A stretch of 64,000 nt of DNA, taken from positions 379,382 to 443,381 of the forward strand of contig NZ_CATNLZ010000001.1 of NCBI RefSeq assembly GCF_950101795.1, written 5' to 3'. Origin of the DNA: Nocardioides sp. T2.26MG-1. GTDB taxonomy: Bacteria > Actinomycetota > Actinomycetes > Propionibacteriales > Nocardioidaceae. Each line of letters starts with the position of its first letter. Position 1 is the stretch's first letter. The notes beneath the pieces are model-generated. The model had not been told where the DNA came from and did not search any database. It was given only the letters and a program-made list of their open reading frames with translations. The position numbers and the translations under genes are program-made. Positions 55,238-63,168 of this stretch are shown here, one piece after another.

Positions 55238-55717
55238 TCAGCCGCCGCTCCGGCTCGCGGCCACGGCGAGCCGGTCGACCAGGTCGTTCATCGGGTGGCC
55301 GGAGTGACCCTTGACCCAGGCGAACGCCACGTCGCCGCGGGTCTGCACGAGGTCGACCAGCGGCTCCCACAGGTCCCGGTTGGCGACCGGCGTACGCGCC
55401 GAGCTGACCCAGCCGCGGTCGAGCCAGCCGCGCCACCAGGTGTCGCGGAAGCAGTGCACGACGTACGTCGAGTCGCTCACCACCAGCAGCGGCCCGTCGA
55501 GCGCGCGGACCGCCTCGAGGGCCGCCCGGATCTCCATCCGCTGGTTGGTCGAGGGGGCCTCGTGGCCGGAGGAGTACACCGAGGTGTCGAGGGCCCAGGC
55601 CCAGCCGCCGGGGCCGGGGTTGCCGGAGCAGGCGCCGTCGGTGAAGACCTCGCGGGCGCCCACGGGGACGGGCATCGGCGGGCGGGGCGGGCGCTTGGTC
55701 TTCTGGCGGGGCGGCAC
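55238..55717 (-). CDS. rnhA: Ribonuclease HI
   Basis: 159 residues from GTG 55717, preceded by GAGGG at 7 bp; an ATG at 55762 would give 174. Catalytic residues: Asp in FTDGACSGNPGPGGW, Glu in TNQRMEIRAALEAV, Asp in VSDSTYVV and the final KGHSGHPMNDLVDRLA. Cleaves RNA in RNA-DNA hybrids. Divergent from the DUF6314 gene (the starts overlap or nearly so depending on which is used). Confidence 0.92.
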   Translation of the reverse strand: MPPRQKTKRPPRPPMPVPVGAREVFTDGACSGNPGPGGWAWALDTSVYSSGHEAPSTNQRMEIRAALEAVRALDGPLLVVSDSTYVVHCFRDTWWRGWLDRGWVSSARTPVANRDLWEPLVDLVQTRGDVAFAWVKGHSGHPMNDLVDRLAVAASRSGG

Positions 55718-55760
55718 CGGAGCACCCTCGCACAGCGCCGGTTGGCTACCGTCATCGGAC

Positions 55761-56195
55761 ATGGGCCCCGACCTGCTCCCCACCGATCTGTTGGGCACCT
55801 GGTCGCTGAGCCGGGTCGTCGACGACCGGCTCGCCGGGGAGCGGCGCGACGTGGTCGGCACCGCGACGCTCGAGCTGGAGTCGCCCGACCGGGTGCGGTG
55901 GAGCGAGGCGGGGACGATGACCTGGGCGGGCCGGTCGGCCCCGGTGAGCCGGACGCTGTACGTCGACCGGGTCGGCGAGGACTGGTGGGTGCGGTTCTCC
56001 GACGGGCGGGACTTCCACCCGTGGTCGGTCGGCACGCGGGTCGAGCACCCGTGCGGGCGGGACCACTACACGGGGCTGATCGAGGGCGGGCCGGAGGGCT
56101 GGACCGTGGAGTGGCGGGCGACAGGGCCGGAGAAGGACTACGTGATGACCACGACCCACTCCGACCGGCGCGACGCCCGCCACCCGTCCGGCTGA
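55761..56195 (+). CDS. DUF6314 family protein
   Basis: 144 residues. Pattern: LLGTWSLSRVVDDRLAG, WSEAGTMTW, VSRTLYVDR, WWVRFSDGRDFHPW and HYTGLIEGG, ending GPEKDYVMTTTHSDR. These conserved positions are typical of DUF6314 (calycin-like beta barrel suggested by the pattern). Function unknown. ATG 55761. Confidence 0.75.
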   Translation: MGPDLLPTDLLGTWSLSRVVDDRLAGERRDVVGTATLELESPDRVRWSEAGTMTWAGRSAPVSRTLYVDRVGEDWWVRFSDGRDFHPWSVGTRVEHPCGRDHYTGLIEGGPEGWTVEWRATGPEKDYVMTTTHSDRRDARHPSG

Positions 56196-56214
56196 CGTCC
56201 GCTCCGCAGGGCAG

Positions 56215-56382
56215 TCAGGCGGCGCGGCGGTAGGACGCCTGCCGGCCTCCGTCGACGGGGGTGACCGGAGCGCAGGCGGCGCGATGCTCGGCGGCGACCC
56301 GGACCAGCGCGGCGACCGCGGACGCGGAGGCGACGCCGGCGAGGGCGAAGAAGGCGATGAACGCGGCGGTGAAGTCGTACAT
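56215..56382 (-). CDS. Small single-helix membrane protein
   Basis: 55 residues with one hydrophobic helix (YDFTAAFIAFFALAGVASASAVAALVR) and a short tail. The ATG at 56382 has an AGGAG 7 bp upstream, which is a good ribosome binding site and supports it as a real gene. No family recognised. It is followed by a palindrome-free gap. Confidence 0.6.
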   Translation of the reverse strand: MYDFTAAFIAFFALAGVASASAVAALVRVAAEHRAACAPVTPVDGGRQASYRRAA

Positions 56383-56485
56383 GGCGGTGCTCCTGGTGAT
56401 CGGTGTCCCGAGGCGGTCTGCCTCGGTGACCTCACCGTCCCGCGCACCTCTTGGGGGCCACTGGGACCCGACTCGGGGCCGACTT

Positions 56486-56540
56486 GGGGGGCTTGCGGGG
56501 TTCGGCTGCTGGCAGCCGAAACCCGCACGACACGCCGAGC
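56486..56540. repeat. Hairpin repeat element, half copy
   Basis: Begins GCTTGCGGGGTTCGGCTGC and contains the GGCTGC-TG-GCAGCC hairpin, then CGAAACCCGCACGACACGCCG, the same order as one arm of the element at 49993-50097. It lacks the matching second arm, so it is a solo half. It lies 15 bp beyond the CMD stop at 56556. Confidence 0.8.
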
Positions 56541-56555
56541 CGGCACCCGCCCGGG

Positions 56556-56933
56556 TCAGCCCTGCCGCGCGGCCTTGGCGATCGTCTCCTCGACGATCGA
56601 GTTGAGGCGCGCGCCGTTGGGCCAGCCGGCGTAGTGGCACACGAAGATCACGATCTCGCGCAGCGCGGCGTCGTCCAGCTCGCCGTTCGCGTACGCCGCG
56701 GGCACCTGGATGCCGAGCACGTCGGCGGCGCCCTGGCCGGCGAGCATGCCGATCAGGATCAGCCGCCGGTCGCGGTCGGAGAGCCCGGGCCTGTTCCAGA
56801 TGTCGGCGAACAGGTGGTCGGCGGTGTAGCGGAAGAAGTCGCCGGCGCCGTCGGTCATGTCGAAGCCGTAGACCTGCTCCATCTTCTCCAGGCCGCGTCG
56901 CCGCGTCTCCGGGAGTCCCTCGAAGTCACCCAA
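56556..56933 (-). CDS. Carboxymuconolactone decarboxylase-family protein
   Basis: 125 residues. CMD fold: RRRGLEKMEQVYGFDM, FADIWNRPGLSDRDRRLILIGML, DDAALREIVIFVCHYAGWPNGARLN. Same position as Rv0771 in the M. tuberculosis cluster. No AhpD CxxC; the single Cys and His are in VCHYAGWP. Overlaps the upstream dehydrogenase by 8 bp. Last gene of the cyp51-ald run. Confidence 0.85.
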   Translation of the reverse strand: MGDFEGLPETRRRGLEKMEQVYGFDMTDGAGDFFRYTADHLFADIWNRPGLSDRDRRLILIGMLAGQGAADVLGIQVPAAYANGELDDAALREIVIFVCHYAGWPNGARLNSIVEETIAKAARQG

Positions 56934-57750
56934 GGCCGAGCCCCTCTCTCAGTCGGTCCAGCGACAGCCGTGCGAGCGGTACCTCGACGTGCTGCTCGTC
57001 GGCGAGCGCGATCGCGAACGCCAGGTCCTTCTCCCCCAGCGCCGCGACGTGGCCGAAGACGCCGTGCCAGAAGTCGTCGGGCGCGATCGGCGCGGTGGTG
57101 TCGCGGTACATGATCGCCCCCGGACCGCCGGTGATCGCGTCCGTGTGCCGCACCACCTCGCCGAGCTGCACGAGGTCGAGGCCCGAGGCCTCGGCGAGGC
57201 GCTGCGCCTCGGTGACGGCGGTGAACGCGACGAAGTGGATCAGGTTGCGGGCGAGCTTCATCCGGGTGCCCGCGCCCAGCGGGCCCGCGTGCACGACCTT
57301 CGAGCCCATCGCCCGCAGCGCCGGCCGCGCCACGTCGAACGCGTCGCCGCAGCCGCCGACCATGATCGCGAGCGAGCCGTCGGCCGCGCCCATCGGGCCG
57401 CCCGACACCGGCGCGTCGAGCACCGTCAGCCCCTGCGCGGCCAGCTCACCCGGGGTGCCCGGCGCGACGGTGGAGTGGACGACGAGCACGGGGCCGGGCC
57501 CGACGTCGGCCGCCACGGCCCGCACCTGGTCGTCGTCACGCACCATCACGCACACCACGTCCGCCTCGATCGCGGCGACGTTGTCCGCGGCCCGGGCCCC
57601 GGCCTCGACCAGCTCGGCGACCGGGCCGGGCACGACGTCGTACACCGTGAGCTCGATGCCGTCGGCCGCAGCGAGCCGCAGCGCCATCGGCTTGCCGATG
57701 TTGCCGAGGCCGACGAAGCCGACCCGCAGGCCCCCGTCCAGGCTAGGCAC
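56926..57750 (-). CDS. 3-hydroxyisobutyrate dehydrogenase-like NAD(P)-dependent oxidoreductase
   Basis: 274 residues. Rossmann VGFVGLGNIGKPMALRL, DAPVSGGPMGAADGSL, and the catalytic Lys in GTRMKLARNLIHF; the following EKDLAFAIALADEQ is a family hallmark. Resembles Rv0770. Overlaps the SDR by 8 bp and the CMD gene by 8 bp, so they are translated as a block. Substrate unknown. Confidence 0.9.
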   Translation of the reverse strand: MPSLDGGLRVGFVGLGNIGKPMALRLAAADGIELTVYDVVPGPVAELVEAGARAADNVAAIEADVVCVMVRDDDQVRAVAADVGPGPVLVVHSTVAPGTPGELAAQGLTVLDAPVSGGPMGAADGSLAIMVGGCGDAFDVARPALRAMGSKVVHAGPLGAGTRMKLARNLIHFVAFTAVTEAQRLAEASGLDLVQLGEVVRHTDAITGGPGAIMYRDTTAPIAPDDFWHGVFGHVAALGEKDLAFAIALADEQHVEVPLARLSLDRLREGLGLG

Positions 57751-58474
57751 GGAACGTCTGCCCGCCGTCGACCGCGATGATCTGCCCGGTCACCCAGGCG
57801 GACTCGCCCGAGAGCAGGAACAGGCAGGCACCCACCATGTCCTCGGGCTGGCCCATCCGCTTGAGCGCGAGGCCCTTGACGAGGTCCTGTGCGGCGTCGC
57901 CGGCCTGGGTGCGGGTCGCGGCGGTGTCGGTCGGACCGGGCGCGATCGCGTTGACCCGGATGCCCATCCCGCCGAGCTCGTGCGCCAGCTGCTGGGTCAG
58001 GCCGTTCACGCCGACCTTGGCCAGGCCGTAGAACCCGGAGTAGAGGTACGCCGCGGTGCTCGACTGGTTGACGATCGAGCCGCCGCCCCGCTTCTGCATC
58101 TCGCGGTAGACCGCGCGGGTCATCACCAGCGCGCCGTCCATGTTCACCGACATGAACTTGCGGTAGTAGTCCCAGTCGACGCTGATCAGCAGGTCGAACT
58201 GCATGTCGCCGTAGATCGCGGCGTTGTTGACCAGACCGTCGATGCCGCCGTACGCCGCGACCGTCGCCTCGACCAGCGCCGCCGCGGACTCGTGCGACGA
58301 CACGTCCGTGCGCACGAACAGCCCGCCGATGTCGGCGGCGACCTTCTCGCCCGCGTCGGCGTTGAGGTCGGCCACGACGACCGATGCCCCCTCGGCCGCG
58401 AGCGCCCGCGCATACGCCTCGCCGATGCCCTGCGCCGCGCCCGTGACGACGACGACCTTGTCCTGGAATCTCAT
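57743..58474 (-). CDS. Short-chain dehydrogenase/reductase (Rv0769-like)
   Basis: 243 residues. TGAAQGIGEAYARAL, NNAAIYG, catalytic Ser in NQSSTAAYL with YGLAKVGVNGL, and GIRVNAIAPGPTDT. ATG 58474 with AGGGAG at 6 bp. It begins 24 bp beyond the 64-nt palindrome and starts the SDR-HIBADH-CMD group. Acts on a hydroxyl or carbonyl of a lipid or isoprenoid, by context. Confidence 0.88.
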   Translation of the reverse strand: MRFQDKVVVVTGAAQGIGEAYARALAAEGASVVVADLNADAGEKVAADIGGLFVRTDVSSHESAAALVEATVAAYGGIDGLVNNAAIYGDMQFDLLISVDWDYYRKFMSVNMDGALVMTRAVYREMQKRGGGSIVNQSSTAAYLYSGFYGLAKVGVNGLTQQLAHELGGMGIRVNAIAPGPTDTAATRTQAGDAAQDLVKGLALKRMGQPEDMVGACLFLLSGESAWVTGQIIAVDGGQTFRA

Positions 58475-58498
58475 CTCGGCTCCCTGTGGAGAGTTTGG

Positions 58499-58562
58499 GG
58501 TAGTCCCTGACGATCGGGCCCCATGGGAACGTTCCCATGGGGCCCGATCGTCAGGGACTACC
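58499..58562. repeat. Perfect 64-nt palindrome, copy 2
   Basis: Left arm GGTAGTCCCTGACGATCGGG continues to CCCCATGGGAAC; the right arm is its exact reverse complement, 32 bp with no mismatch or unpaired base. It lies in the gap between the aldehyde dehydrogenase and the SDR, both on the minus strand, and its first bases (minus strand) encode the last residues and stop (GSP-stop) of the dehydrogenase. Transcribed, it would be a 30-bp hairpin. Confidence 0.95.
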
Positions 58563-60026
58563 GCTGACGGCGGGCTCCGCGACGACCTTGGTCTCGAGGT
58601 ACTCCTCGAAGCCGGCGACGCCCATCTCCCGGCCGATGCCGGACTGCTTGTAGCCGCCGAACGGCGCGTCGGGGCTGAACCACACCCCACCGTTGACGGC
58701 GATCGTGCCGGTGCGGATCCGCGCCGCGACCGCCTTGGCCCGCTCGAGCGAGCCGGACTCCACCGAGCCCGAGAGGCCGTACGCCGAGTCGTTGGCGATC
58801 CGCACCGCGTCGTCGTCCCCGTCGTGCGGGATCACCACGAGCACCGGCCCGAAGATCTCCTCCTGCGCCAGGCGGCTGGCGTTGTCCAGGCCTGCGACCA
58901 CCGTCGGCTCGACCCAGTAGCCCGGCTGGTCGATCACGTGGCCACCGGTGGCGAACGTGCCGCCCTCCTCGACCGCGAGCCGCAGGTAGGACTCGACCCG
59001 GTCGCGCTGGGCCCGGGAGATCACCGGGCCGCAGATCGCGCCGGGGTCCGCGGGGTCCTTGGCCCCGATCGACTCCATCGTCGCGGCCGCGACCTGCACG
59101 GCCTCGTCGTACCGCTCGCGCGGCACGACGAGCCGGGTGGTGATCGCGCAGCCCTGCCCGGCGTGGATGCAGGCGGTGAACGCCGTAGCACCGGCCGCGG
59201 CGGCGACGTCGGCGTCGTCGAGCACGATCGCGGCGGACTTGCCGCCGAGCTCGAGGAAGACCTTCTTCAGCGTCGGCGCGGCCGCCGCCATGATCGCCCG
59301 CCCGGTCGCGGTCGACCCAGTGAACGACACCATGTCGACCCGCGGGTCGGTGGTCAGCATCGCGGCGACCTCGTTGGACGACGGCGTCACCACGTTGAAC
59401 ACCCCCGGCGGGATGTCGGTGTGCTCGGCGACCAGGCGGCCCAGCTCGCACGCCACCCAGGGGGTGTCCGGCGCCGGCTTGAGCACCACCGTGCAGCCGG
59501 CGGCGAGCGCCGGCCCGACCTTCGCGAGGTTGATCTGGGTCGGCACGTTCCACGGCGAGATCGCCGCGACCACGCCGACCGGCTCGCGGCGGACCGTCCG
59601 CCGCGACGGGATGCCCATCGGCGAGGCCACTCCGAGGTCGGTCTCGAACTCGTAGGACTCGAGCAGGTCGGTGACCCACCTCAGCCCCTCGACGGGGACG
59701 TCGAACCCGGCGGCACCCATCATGAACCCGGGCATCCCGACCTCGGCCGTGGTGAGCGCCGTGAACGGCTCGGCGTCCGCGAGCAGGGCGGCGTGCAGCT
59801 GGCGCAGGCAGCGCACCCGCAGCCCGACGTCCGTCGACCACCCGGTGTCGTCGAAGGCGCGGCGGGCGGCGGCGATCGCGGCGTCGAGGTCGGCCGCCGT
59901 CGAGTCGGGGGCGTGCCCGATCTCGGCGCCCGTGGCGGGGTTGAGGATCGGGTACGTCGACCCGTCACTCGCCCCGACGAGCTTGCCGTCGACCAGCGCC
60001 TGGGCCGGTGGGGGCATCAGCGTCAC
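58551..60026 (-). CDS. Aldehyde dehydrogenase (AldA-like)
   Basis: 491 residues from GTG 60026, which overlaps the NTF2-like stop (GTGA). Catalytic Glu259 (LELGGKSAAIV) and Cys293 (HAGQGCAITTRLV), with NAD block ISPWNVPTQINLAKVGPALAAGCTVVLKPA and FTGSTATGRAI. Corresponds in place to aldA Rv0768. Oxidises an aldehyde, possibly from P450 chemistry. The C-terminal GSP and stop are supplied by the palindrome. Confidence 0.93.
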   Translation of the reverse strand: MTLMPPPAQALVDGKLVGASDGSTYPILNPATGAEIGHAPDSTAADLDAAIAAARRAFDDTGWSTDVGLRVRCLRQLHAALLADAEPFTALTTAEVGMPGFMMGAAGFDVPVEGLRWVTDLLESYEFETDLGVASPMGIPSRRTVRREPVGVVAAISPWNVPTQINLAKVGPALAAGCTVVLKPAPDTPWVACELGRLVAEHTDIPPGVFNVVTPSSNEVAAMLTTDPRVDMVSFTGSTATGRAIMAAAAPTLKKVFLELGGKSAAIVLDDADVAAAAGATAFTACIHAGQGCAITTRLVVPRERYDEAVQVAAATMESIGAKDPADPGAICGPVISRAQRDRVESYLRLAVEEGGTFATGGHVIDQPGYWVEPTVVAGLDNASRLAQEEIFGPVLVVIPHDGDDDAVRIANDSAYGLSGSVESGSLERAKAVAARIRTGTIAVNGGVWFSPDAPFGGYKQSGIGREMGVAGFEEYLETKVVAEPAVSGSP

Positions 60027-60628
60027 GAGAGGGACTCCTGGGTGACGTAGTCGCCGCGCTCGACGGGCGGCGGCCACACCGGCGAGGGCAGGTCCTGCAG
60101 CGTGTAGTGGCCGGGCTGGGTCTTGCCGTCGACCGACATCCGGTCGAGCAGCCCCTGCGGCGCCTTGCCGGACGCGGCGATGGCCAGGAACGTGTGCGCG
60201 GTCGACCCGAGGTCGAACCAGTCGCGCTGCCACGCGAACTTGAGCTCGCCACCAGCCTGGCGCTCGACACCGAACCAGGAGCCGCCGATGCCGAGGATCT
60301 CGTACTCCTCACCGGTCGCGTCGTCCGTGATGCCGGACTTCTGCTTCCAGAACCCCACCACCATCTGGTTCTTCTCGTCGATCAGCGTCGCCTGGTAGTC
60401 GTAGTGCCACCCGTCGAGGCCGGCCATCTCCTGCCCGATCGCGAGCTCGCGGATCTCCTCCCGCCCGACCGCCATGAAGTGCTCGTCGGGGGTGTACATC
60501 CAGCCGTACGTCGCGTCCTCGGCGTACCAGTCGGCCATGATCCTCCAGTCGCCGATGCGCTCGGCCTCCCGGTTGACCTCGAGCCAGGAGTCCCAGAACT
60601 CCTCGATCTCCGCGCGGGTGAGACTCAC
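60023..60628 (-). CDS. NTF2-like (SnoaL-type) protein
   Basis: 201 residues; an NTF2-like cone: WDSWLEVNREAERIGDWRIMADWYAEDATYGWMY, EIRELAIGQEMAGLDGWHYDY, and a C-terminal extension to residue 201. GTG start overlaps the ferredoxin stop (GTGA). These proteins usually bind or convert small hydrophobic molecules; here the neighbours are CYP51-type P450 genes. Function not proven. Confidence 0.8.
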   Translation of the reverse strand: MSLTRAEIEEFWDSWLEVNREAERIGDWRIMADWYAEDATYGWMYTPDEHFMAVGREEIRELAIGQEMAGLDGWHYDYQATLIDEKNQMVVGFWKQKSGITDDATGEEYEILGIGGSWFGVERQAGGELKFAWQRDWFDLGSTAHTFLAIAASGKAPQGLLDRMSVDGKTQPGHYTLQDLPSPVWPPPVERGDYVTQESLS

Positions 60629-60846
60629 TGTTCCTCCTCGACTGGGCCCGACTCGATGGCGAGCGCCATCGCTGGGCAGTACCGGACCGCGGCCTCCACC
60701 TGGGGCCGCAGGGAATCGTCGGGGTGCTCGGCGAGCACCGTGACCTGGTCGGCGTCCTCGTCGAACCCGAACACGTCGGGCGCCTCGCCCTGGCACATCT
60801 GGTGCCCCTGGCACAGGTCGGTGTCGGCCACCACGCGCCAGCTCAT
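60625..60846 (-). CDS. 3Fe-4S ferredoxin for the P450
   Basis: 73 residues. Three cluster cysteines in DLCQGHQMCQG and YCPAMAL, plus a His where a fourth cysteine would be, typical of P450 partner ferredoxins (Rv0763c-like). It supplies electrons to CYP51. The gene is 118 bp after cyp51, separated by a palindromic repeat. It ends in EEEQ. Confidence 0.92.
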   Translation of the reverse strand: MSWRVVADTDLCQGHQMCQGEAPDVFGFDEDADQVTVLAEHPDDSLRPQVEAAVRYCPAMALAIESGPVEEEQ

Positions 60847-60864
60847 CGCGCTGCTCCCGTGGGG

Positions 60865-60954
60865 GTGGTTTCGAGACGGTTGCTGCGCAACCTCCTCAAC
60901 CACCGTGCTCCGGTGGTTGAGGAAGGCGCGCTAGCGCCTGTCTCAAGACCACCG
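60865..60954. repeat. GGTGGTT-family repeat between cyp51 and ferredoxin
   Basis: Begins GGTGGTTTCGAGACGGTTGC and ends in GTCTCAAGACCACC, with a central CTCAACCACC/GGTGGTTGAG hairpin. It is an imperfect large inverted repeat of the same family as 43768-44084 and 62289-62377. It would fold in the mRNA between the two genes. Confidence 0.85.
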
Positions 60955-60964
60955 CCCTGTGCGA

Positions 60965-62395
60965 TCACTTCTGCCGCCGGCGGTAGCGCACCCGACAGGG
61001 CTGCTGGAGCTGGATGACCATCTTGGAGACGTCGTCTCGGTAGGTCTCGGACGGCTGCGCCATCTCGAACTCGTAGTCGCGCAGGATCACCGAGAAGATC
61101 GCCTTCATCTGCATCATCGCGAACGCGTTGCCGACGCAGCGGTGCTTACCGGCGCCGAAGGGGATCCAGGTCCAGCGGTTCTGGAGGTCCTCCTGCCGCG
61201 GGTCGACGTACCGCCCCGGGTCGAAGGAGTCCGGGTCCGGGAAGTCCGACGCGATGCGGTTGGAGACCCGCGGCGACGCGGCGACCACGGTGCCCGGCGG
61301 GATCGCGTGCCCGGCGAGCTCGATCTGCTCCTGCACGACGCGCATCAGGATGATCAGCGGCGGATGCAGTCGCAGCGTCTCCTTGAGCGCGGCCTCCAGG
61401 CGCGGGATCGACCGCAGCGCCTGGAAGGACACGTCCGCCCCGTCGGCGTACAGGTCGTCGAGCTCGGCGACCACGTCCTTCATCTGCTCCGGGTGCCGCA
61501 TCAGCTCGATCAGCGCCCACGACGCCGTGCCGGAGGAGGTGTGGTGGCCCGCGAACATCATCGAGATGAAGATGCCGGTGATGTAGTCGGCGCTCATCTC
61601 GATCGAGATCAGTACGTCGAGCAGGTCGCGCTCCTCCTTGGGCACGGTCCCCCGGGCGACGCGGCGGTCGATGATCCCCTGCACCAGCTCGACGAGCCGC
61701 TCGCGCGCGGCGTCGCGACGCCGGAACGACTCGATGTCCATGTAGGGGTCGACGTACGCGAGCGCGTCGGTGCCGCGCTCGAGCTCGTGGTACTCGTGGG
61801 CGAACCGCGCGTCGAGCTCCTCGCGGAACGGCTTGCCGATCAGGCACGCCGACGTCGTGTAGATCGTCAGCTCGGCGAACCAGTCGAGCAGGTCGATCTC
61901 GCCCTCGTCGCCCCACTCGGCGACCATCCGGTTGATCTCGGCCTCGATGGTCGCGGCGTGGCCGCGCATCATGTCGCCGCGCAGCGCCTGGTTCTTCAGC
62001 ATCTGCTGGCGCTCCTCAGGCGAGGCGTCGAAGACCACGCCCTTGCCGAAGATCGGCGTCATGAAGGGGTACGCCGCTGCCTGGTCGAGGGTGGAGTCCG
62101 GGGCGCGGAAGAACTGCTCCTGCGCCTCGGCGCCGAACACCAGCACGACGTCCTTGTCGGCGAGCCGGAACCGGCCGATGTCGCCGCACTCGGCGCGCAC
62201 CCTCTCGAACAGGCCGATCGGGTCGACCCGCATCTCGGCGAGGTGGCCGTAGCCGTCGTCGGGGACTGCGTACGAGACCTCCGGCACGCTGGTTTCGAGG
62301 CTCGTCGCTGGCGCTCCTCGCACCTCAACCACCGTGTCGGTGGTTGAGGTGCGAGCGGAGCGAGCCTCGAAACCACCGCTGCTGACGTTGCTCAT
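60965..62395 (-). CDS. cyp51: CYP51 sterol 14-alpha-demethylase with repeat-derived N-terminus
   Basis: 476 residues (M. tuberculosis CYP51 has 451). Heme Cys420 in FGAGKHRCVGNAF, ETLR at 339-342, and the CYP51-specific I-helix AGHHTSSGTASW beginning at 282. YPFMTPIFGKGVVFDASPEER is a B-C loop hallmark. The ATG at 62395 overlaps the SDR stop (ATGA). Residues about 6-36 are encoded by the palindromic repeat at 62289-62377; normal sequence resumes at VPEVSYAVPDDGYGHLAEMR. Removes the sterol C14-methyl group; its bacterial substrate is uncertain. Confidence 0.95.
   Translation of the reverse strand: MSNVSSGGFEARSARTSTTDTVVEVRGAPATSLETSVPEVSYAVPDDGYGHLAEMRVDPIGLFERVRAECGDIGRFRLADKDVVLVFGAEAQEQFFRAPDSTLDQAAAYPFMTPIFGKGVVFDASPEERQQMLKNQALRGDMMRGHAATIEAEINRMVAEWGDEGEIDLLDWFAELTIYTTSACLIGKPFREELDARFAHEYHELERGTDALAYVDPYMDIESFRRRDAARERLVELVQGIIDRRVARGTVPKEERDLLDVLISIEMSADYITGIFISMMFAGHHTSSGTASWALIELMRHPEQMKDVVAELDDLYADGADVSFQALRSIPRLEAALKETLRLHPPLIILMRVVQEQIELAGHAIPPGTVVAASPRVSNRIASDFPDPDSFDPGRYVDPRQEDLQNRWTWIPFGAGKHRCVGNAFAMMQMKAIFSVILRDYEFEMAQPSETYRDDVSKMVIQLQQPCRVRYRRRQK
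62289..62377. repeat. GGTGGTT-family repeat inside the cyp51 coding region
   Basis: On the minus strand: GGTGGTTTCGAGGCTCGC, a central ACCTCAACCACC/GGTGGTTGAGGT hairpin, and GAGCCTCGAAACCAGC at the end. It is 89 bp and keeps the cyp51 frame. It is the same family as the array at 43768-44084. The N-terminus of the encoded protein here has no counterpart in CYP51 relatives. Confidence 0.9.
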
Positions 62396-63168
62396 CGGTC
62401 CTCCACAGGCGCCTCGGGGTTGACCTCGATGAGGCTGAGGTGGACGCCACGCGGCGCGCTGACGACGGTGGTGATCGCGTCGGCGATCGCCGACGGCTTG
62501 AGGAAGTGCGGGTGCCGGGCCTGCCCGAACCGCACCCACTGGTTGAGCACGAAGGCCGCCTCATCGGCGTCCCAGTCGGTGCCCATCTCGCTCCAGGTCG
62601 GGCCGGGCCGCACGATCGAGGCGCGCACGCCGGTGCCCTCCAGCTCCATCTGCAGCGCGTGCGCCATGCCCTCCAGCCCCCACTTGCCGGCGGCGTACGA
62701 CGACATGAACGGCCGGGCCCGCACCGCCACGTCGGAGGAGACGAACACGACGTCGCCGCGCCGGCGCTCGACCATGCCCGGCACGAAGGCCCGCACCAGC
62801 CGGTGGGCGCCGACGATGTTGAGGTCGAGCTCCTGGCCGAACCGGTCGGTGTCGACCTCGTGGATGGTGCCGGGCGCGACCGCGCCGGCGTTGGAGACCA
62901 CGACCTCGACGTCGCCGAGCTCGGCGGTGACCTTGCCGGCGAACGCCGCGACCGAGTCGTCGTCGGTGAGGTCGAGCGGGTGCACGACGGCCTCGCCGCC
63001 GCCCTCGCGGACCTGGGCGGCGACCTCCTCGCACCTGTCGGTACGCCGGGCGCCGAGCGCGACCGGGAACCCGGCCGCGGCCAGGGCGAGCGCGGTGGCC
63101 GCGCCGATGCCCGACGAGGCGCCGGTCACCACAGCCGGGCGTCGCGACGGCTGCGCGTACTTGCTCAT
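62392..63168 (-). CDS. Short-chain dehydrogenase/reductase, cyp51-linked (Rv0765c-like)
   Basis: 258 residues. Cofactor motif TGASSGIGAATALALA, NAGAVAPG, catalytic SSDVAVRARPFMSSYAAGKWGLEG. ATG 63168 overlaps the P450 stop upstream (ATGA) and its own stop overlaps cyp51, so all three are coupled. Likely acts on the P450 product. Confidence 0.92.
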   Translation of the reverse strand: MSKYAQPSRRPAVVTGASSGIGAATALALAAAGFPVALGARRTDRCEEVAAQVREGGGEAVVHPLDLTDDDSVAAFAGKVTAELGDVEVVVSNAGAVAPGTIHEVDTDRFGQELDLNIVGAHRLVRAFVPGMVERRRGDVVFVSSDVAVRARPFMSSYAAGKWGLEGMAHALQMELEGTGVRASIVRPGPTWSEMGTDWDADEAAFVLNQWVRFGQARHPHFLKPSAIADAITTVVSAPRGVHLSLIEVNPEAPVEDR

